From contig JARKOK010000112.1 of NCBI GenBank assembly GCA_029975765.1, forward strand, positions 1 through 49,048: a stretch of 49,048 nucleotides of DNA, written 5' to 3'. This document shows positions 46,315-49,048 of the stretch, piece after piece. How positions within the stretch are numbered: position 1 is the stretch's first letter; each line of letters starts with the position of its first letter. This DNA is from Aggregatilineales bacterium (GTDB lineage Bacteria; Chloroflexota; Anaerolineae; Aggregatilineales; Phototrophicaceae). The notes below the pieces were generated by a model. It did not search any database and had not been told where the DNA came from. It saw nothing but the letters and a program-made list of their open reading frames with translations. The position numbers and the translations under genes were made by a program.

Positions 46315-47787
46315 ATGGAAACTCCCAACGCGCTGCAAAACTGGGTTACCGGGTTAAACCGCCGTTCGTATGGCGCGTTTGTTGGTCTGATCATCGGTTT
46401 GACCGGCGGCCTGATCGGTCTGCTGATCGCCGTTGCCGGGCCGGTGATCGCGCTCGGCGTTGTGCTTGGTCTGCTCGCCGGGTTATACGTGCTGACCAGT
46501 GTTTCGGCGGCGCTGTACGGCGTGATCTTCGTAACGGCTCTGCTGCCGTTTGGTACGCTGCCGGTCAAAATTGGCCTCACCCCAACGCTGCTCGATCTGG
46601 CGCTGGGCGCGTTTCTGCTGGTTTACCTGCTCCAGTGGATGACCGGCCAGCGGCGCGCGCTGCGGCTGACGCCCGTTCACGCTTTGATTGCCGTTTATAT
46701 TATGTGGCTGGTTGCCAGCTTCCTACTGGGAATGCGCCATGCGCCCCCAACCTCCGCCATTCTGCGCCAGTTCGCGGAAACGCTGCTCAGCATCGGCCTG
46801 ACCATCGTACTGGTAGACCTGCTGCGCGACCCGGCTGCCCTGCGCCGGCTGGTGCTGGTCGTCATTGTTGCGGCGGGAACGCAGGCGTTCGTTGCGCTGG
46901 CCCTCTATGCTCTGCCGGACGATCTGGCGGAGCGAACGCTGGTGCGCCTGGCGCGCATCGGTTATCCCGATGGAGGTGTTATCCGGTACATTGAGGACAA
47001 CCCCGCGCTCGATGAGCGTGCTATCGGCACCTGGGTAGACCCGAATGCCCTGGGCGGTATTCTGGCTGTCTCGGCGGCCATGATCGCGCCGCAGGTATTT
47101 GCCCATCGTCCGGTACTGCGTTATCGCTGGCTGACGCTGGGTGTGCTGGGATTGGTCGGAATCGCGCTGTTCCTCACCTACTCCCGCGCTTCGATGCTGG
47201 CTTTTGCCATCGGCCTGACATTTATCAGCCTGTTTAAACCCTACCGCCGCTATCTGCTGCTGATGTTCATCGGGGCGGCGTTCATGTTTGTCCTGCCGCA
47301 GACGCAGGATTACATCCAACGCTTTGCTGCTGCCTTTACCGCTTCCGATCTCGCCACCCAAATGCGGCTGGGTGAATACAGCGATTCGCTGCGGCTCATC
47401 AGCCGCTATCCGATTACCGGCGTGGGTTTTACCGGCTCGCCAGAAATTGACATTTACACCGACGTTGCCAATATGTACCTGATGATGGCGAACCAGATCG
47501 GCCTCGTTGGGCTGATAATCTTTCTGTTGACCATGCTCGGTATCTTTCTTTATGGCTGGACAGCGTGGCGCGCTGCCCGCAGCCACCCTGAACTGGCGGC
47601 GATCCACATCGGCTATCACGCGGCGCTGCTCACGGCACTGCTGAATGCGACCGCCGATTTATACTTCTTCCGCCTGGATTTCCAGGGTTCGATCACCCTG
47701 TTCTGGCTCGTCGCGGCACTGGCGCTGGCAAGCTCCCGGCTGGCGCTGGCAGAATCTACCGTTGCCAAACCGAACTCAATAGGGTAA
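46315..47787 (+). CDS. O-antigen ligase/polymerase-like membrane protein
   Basis: A 490-residue protein with about twelve helices. The Wzy_C/WaaL-type region is recognisable: LTYSRASMLAFAIGLTF, then a large loop (YIQRFAAAFTASDL, RLGEYSDSLRLISRYPITGVGF), with the conserved Arg/Gly pattern of O-antigen ligases, and a late pair of helices. Such proteins polymerise or transfer lipid-linked glycans at the outer face of the membrane. AAGG precedes the ATG 9 bp after the YfhO-like gene. It ends the polysaccharide block. Ligase and polymerase cannot be separated by sequence alone; in a Chloroflexota cell it may act on exopolysaccharide or S-layer glycans. Confidence 0.87.
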   Translation: METPNALQNWVTGLNRRSYGAFVGLIIGLTGGLIGLLIAVAGPVIALGVVLGLLAGLYVLTSVSAALYGVIFVTALLPFGTLPVKIGLTPTLLDLALGAFLLVYLLQWMTGQRRALRLTPVHALIAVYIMWLVASFLLGMRHAPPTSAILRQFAETLLSIGLTIVLVDLLRDPAALRRLVLVVIVAAGTQAFVALALYALPDDLAERTLVRLARIGYPDGGVIRYIEDNPALDERAIGTWVDPNALGGILAVSAAMIAPQVFAHRPVLRYRWLTLGVLGLVGIALFLTYSRASMLAFAIGLTFISLFKPYRRYLLLMFIGAAFMFVLPQTQDYIQRFAAAFTASDLATQMRLGEYSDSLRLISRYPITGVGFTGSPEIDIYTDVANMYLMMANQIGLVGLIIFLLTMLGIFLYGWTAWRAARSHPELAAIHIGYHAALLTALLNATADLYFFRLDFQGSITLFWLVAALALASSRLALAESTVAKPNSIG

Positions 47788-47790
47788 CAT
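47762..47790 (+). promoter_or_regulatory. Candidate promoter for the rpsF operon
   Basis: TTGCCA at 47762-47767 and TAACAT at 47785-47790 with a 17-bp spacer, overlapping the end of the O-antigen-ligase-like gene. Predicts a leader of about 94 nt before rpsF. Confidence 0.5.
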
Positions 47791-47819
47791 TCCGCCCGTT
47801 GTAACCAACACCCGTTGTA

Positions 47820-47883
47820 CTTTCCGCTCCGTACCGTGCGCCCGCACGGGCGCGGGGCAATCCCAGGGAAAGGAGATATGTAG
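47820..47883 (+). promoter_or_regulatory. rpsF leader: foldable element masking the ribosome-binding site, with AUG-stop
   Basis: CTTTCC (47820-47825) can pair with GGAAAG (47867-47872), the latter running into the AGGAG at 47871-47875; inside, CCGTGC (47834-47839) pairs with GCACGG (47844-47849) around GCCC, next to an ACCG. S6-S18 autoregulatory leaders are known before rpsF in many bacteria; this may be one, but I cannot match the consensus by eye. AGGAG is followed by ATG TAG (47878-47883), a start-stop pair, 8 bp ahead of the true start. Confidence 0.4.
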
Positions 47884-47890
47884 TTTCCCT

Positions 47891-48187
47891 ATGCGACATT
47901 CATACGAACTGACTTTTATCGTCCGCAATGATCCGAACGACGAGGTGATTAACACCACCGTCGGCCAGGTACAGGGCTGGGTCGAGGCGAACAGCCTGGG
48001 ACAGGTGACCAAGGTTGATCGTTGGGGACGCCGCCGCCTGGCCTATGAACTGGACAAACAGCGTGAAGGGTATTACGTCTGCATGACGGCTGATATGGAC
48101 CCGGCGAATCTGCCCGAACTGGAACGTAATCTGAAGCTCTCGTCCAATGTTTTACGTTATCTTCTCATCAGGACGGATAACCAGTAA
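47891..48187 (+). CDS. rpsF: 30S ribosomal protein S6
   Basis: A 98-residue S6 protein, which binds S18 and the central domain of 16S rRNA. MRHSYELTFIVRNDP opens the ferredoxin-like fold; GRRRLAYELDKQREGYYV and the C-terminal LKLSSNVLRYLLIR are standard S6 landmarks. The nearest AGGAG is 15 nt upstream, too far for normal use, so initiation may depend on leader folding (see the leader entry). First gene of the conserved rpsF-ssb-rpsR operon. Confidence 0.96.
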   Translation: MRHSYELTFIVRNDPNDEVINTTVGQVQGWVEANSLGQVTKVDRWGRRRLAYELDKQREGYYVCMTADMDPANLPELERNLKLSSNVLRYLLIRTDNQ

Positions 48188-48223
48188 TCCATCGCTGATG
48201 GGTAGAACATAAGGAGCTGTGGA

Positions 48224-48628
48224 ATGGGACGCGGGCTAAACAAAGTCATGATTATTGGCTACCTGGGGCGCGATCCAGAAATGCGGTATACGCCGAGTGG
48301 CCGCCCCGTAACCAGTTTCAGTGTGGCAACCAGCCGGACATGGACTTCTGCCGAAGGTGAACGGCGCGAAGAAACCGAATGGTTTAACGTCGTTGCCTGG
48401 GGCACCCTGGCCGAAATCTGCAAAACACACCTGAGCAAAAATCAGCAGGTCTATGTGGAGGGTCGGCTGCAAACCCGGGGTTGGGAGGATGAAACCGGCA
48501 AAAAACATTTCCGCACCGAACTGGTCGCCAACGAAATGATTTTGCTGGGTGAACGCCGCCGCGACCAGCCTCACATTGACATTGACTATACCGAAGAAGA
48601 TAACGAGGATGGCGATTACGCCTTTTAA
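48224..48628 (+). CDS. ssb: Single-stranded DNA-binding protein
   Basis: A 134-residue SSB. The OB fold begins GLNKVMIIGYLGRDPEMRYTPSGRPV and continues with WFNVVAWGTLAEIC and VEGRLQTRGWEDETG. The C-terminal tail is short and acidic (DYTEEDNEDGDYAF) and lacks the canonical DDDIPF but keeps acidic residues ending in Phe, the partner-binding feature. AAGGAG precedes the ATG. Middle gene of the rpsF-ssb-rpsR operon. Confidence 0.96.
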   Translation: MGRGLNKVMIIGYLGRDPEMRYTPSGRPVTSFSVATSRTWTSAEGERREETEWFNVVAWGTLAEICKTHLSKNQQVYVEGRLQTRGWEDETGKKHFRTELVANEMILLGERRRDQPHIDIDYTEEDNEDGDYAF

Positions 48629-48645
48629 TCAGGAGAGAGTAAATC

Positions 48646-48930
48646 GTGAGTGATATGCCTGAAAATGTGGGCGACGAGCGCGACAGCCGGGGCGGTGGCG
48701 ATTTTCGTGGCCGCAAGCGGGGTCGCACCCGCGCCACCATGTACTGCCCGGAAGGCCGCTGCTTTGACTACAAGGACGTAGATACGCTGAAGCGGTATAT
48801 CAACGAAACCGGCAAGATCAAACCCCGCCGGCAGACCGGCAACTGTGCGCGCTGCCAGCGCGAACTGGCGCGGGAAATCAAGCGGGCGCGTCATCTGGCG
48901 CTGCTGCCCTTTGTCGTCACGTCCGAGTAA
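48646..48930 (+). CDS. rpsR: 30S ribosomal protein S18
   Basis: A 94-residue S18. After a charged N-terminal extension (about 1-25, Gly/Arg-rich) the core shows [18 protein letters not shown] and [29 protein letters not shown] (read in two pieces), diagnostic for S18. Three cysteines (CPEGRC and CARC) would give a zinc-ribbon form of S18. The start is a GTG with AGGAG upstream; an ATG three codons on (48655) is an alternative. Confidence 0.95.
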   Translation: MSDMPENVGDERDSRGGGDFRGRKRGRTRATMYCPEGRCFDYKDVDTLKRYINETGKIKPRRQTGNCARCQRELAREIKRARHLALLPFVVTSE

Positions 48931-48960
48931 CAACCCGGTCAGCCGATTGACAAACTATTC

Positions 48961-48993
48961 TGGGCATGGTTGCAGGGTAACTATGCCCATTTT
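48961..48993 (+). terminator. Rho-independent terminator after rpsR
   Basis: TGGGCATGGTT (48961-48971) pairs with AACTATGCCCA (48979-48989), one G-T wobble, 7-nt loop, then TTTTCTT. Confidence 0.9.
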
Positions 48994-49016
48994 CTTGTAC
49001 GTAGGAGTTGACGTTT

Positions 49017-49048
49017 ATGACCAAACGCAGCCAGACCACCGGGCTTCC
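49017..49048 (+). CDS. Start of a gene cut by the window edge
   Basis: ATG at 49017 follows AGGAG (49003-49007) and opens MTKRSQTTGL before the sequence ends. Ten codons are too few to identify it. It is not the usual rplI (L9) start, and it lies after a terminator, so it is a separate unit. Confidence 0.5.
   Translation, partial: MTKRSQTTGL

Overview
The window looks like ordinary chromosome from a moderately GC-rich, free-living bacterium, most likely a member of the Chloroflexota (Anaerolineae-like). The basis is the mixture of gene types: several large secreted DUF4397 proteins, a class of HI0933-like flavoprotein and solitary RtcB, a baseplate-J-like membrane protein placed between alaS and ruvX, and an AHCY/PfkB-kinase pair. 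This assignment is an inference from protein style, not from a marker-gene tree. No tRNA, rRNA, CRISPR array, prophage, transposase or plasmid origin was seen, and no gene-free stretch exceeds 300 bases.

Layout. 146-4857: single-gene units (EEP-fold phosphodiesterase, metallo-beta-lactamase-fold hydrolase, minus-strand Sua5/YjbR pair, S41 C-terminal-processing protease, SecG). 4885-7433: a peptide-type solute-binding protein, then a four-helix membrane protein behind an unusually structured leader that carries a perfect CRP-type palindrome. 7509-10788 (minus): a translationally coupled RtcB / CoA-transferase beta-like / flavoprotein operon. 10958-14481: cyclic-nucleotide-binding domain protein, TauE/SafE exporter, zinc alcohol dehydrogenase, DUF4397-fasciclin protein. 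14556-22652: tyrS (minus) and the divergent operon alaS - baseplate-J-like - ruvX - mltG - lipoprotein. 22684-24018 (minus): pyrimidine-nucleoside phosphorylase. 24125-25708: tandem pair of membrane-anchored DsbA-like thiol oxidoreductases. 25762-29192: nicotinamidase-like hydrolase, degenerate CpaF-like ATPase and nicotinate phosphoribosyltransferase (NAD salvage theme). 29320-31657: PfkB kinase and S-adenosylhomocysteine hydrolase (methyl-cycle theme). 31841-36685: two large secreted DUF4397 proteins. 36747-47787: a surface-polysaccharide block (GDP-rhamnose synthesis, TatD nuclease, two glycosyltransferases, two polytopic GT-C/YfhO-type membrane proteins, an O-antigen-ligase-like protein). 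47891-48930: rpsF-ssb-rpsR.

The outstanding observation is at 24125-24841. The first member of the DsbA-like pair has an in-frame UGA exactly where its neighbour has the first cysteine of the CxxC active site (UPAC versus CPHC). Reading continues without another stop for 156 codons at about half identity to the neighbour, and a perfect 7-bp hairpin with a GGC loop begins 13 nt after the UGA, which fits the bacterial SECIS pattern. I read this as a selenocysteine-containing, membrane-anchored thiol oxidoreductase sitting beside its cysteine paralogue; conventional gene calling would split or discard it. Other points of interest are the structured leader with a CRP-like site at -41.5, a family of dispersed palindromes (one inside a coding region), an AUG-stop minigene and SD-masking fold before rpsF, and a degenerate secretion ATPase between two NAD-salvage genes.
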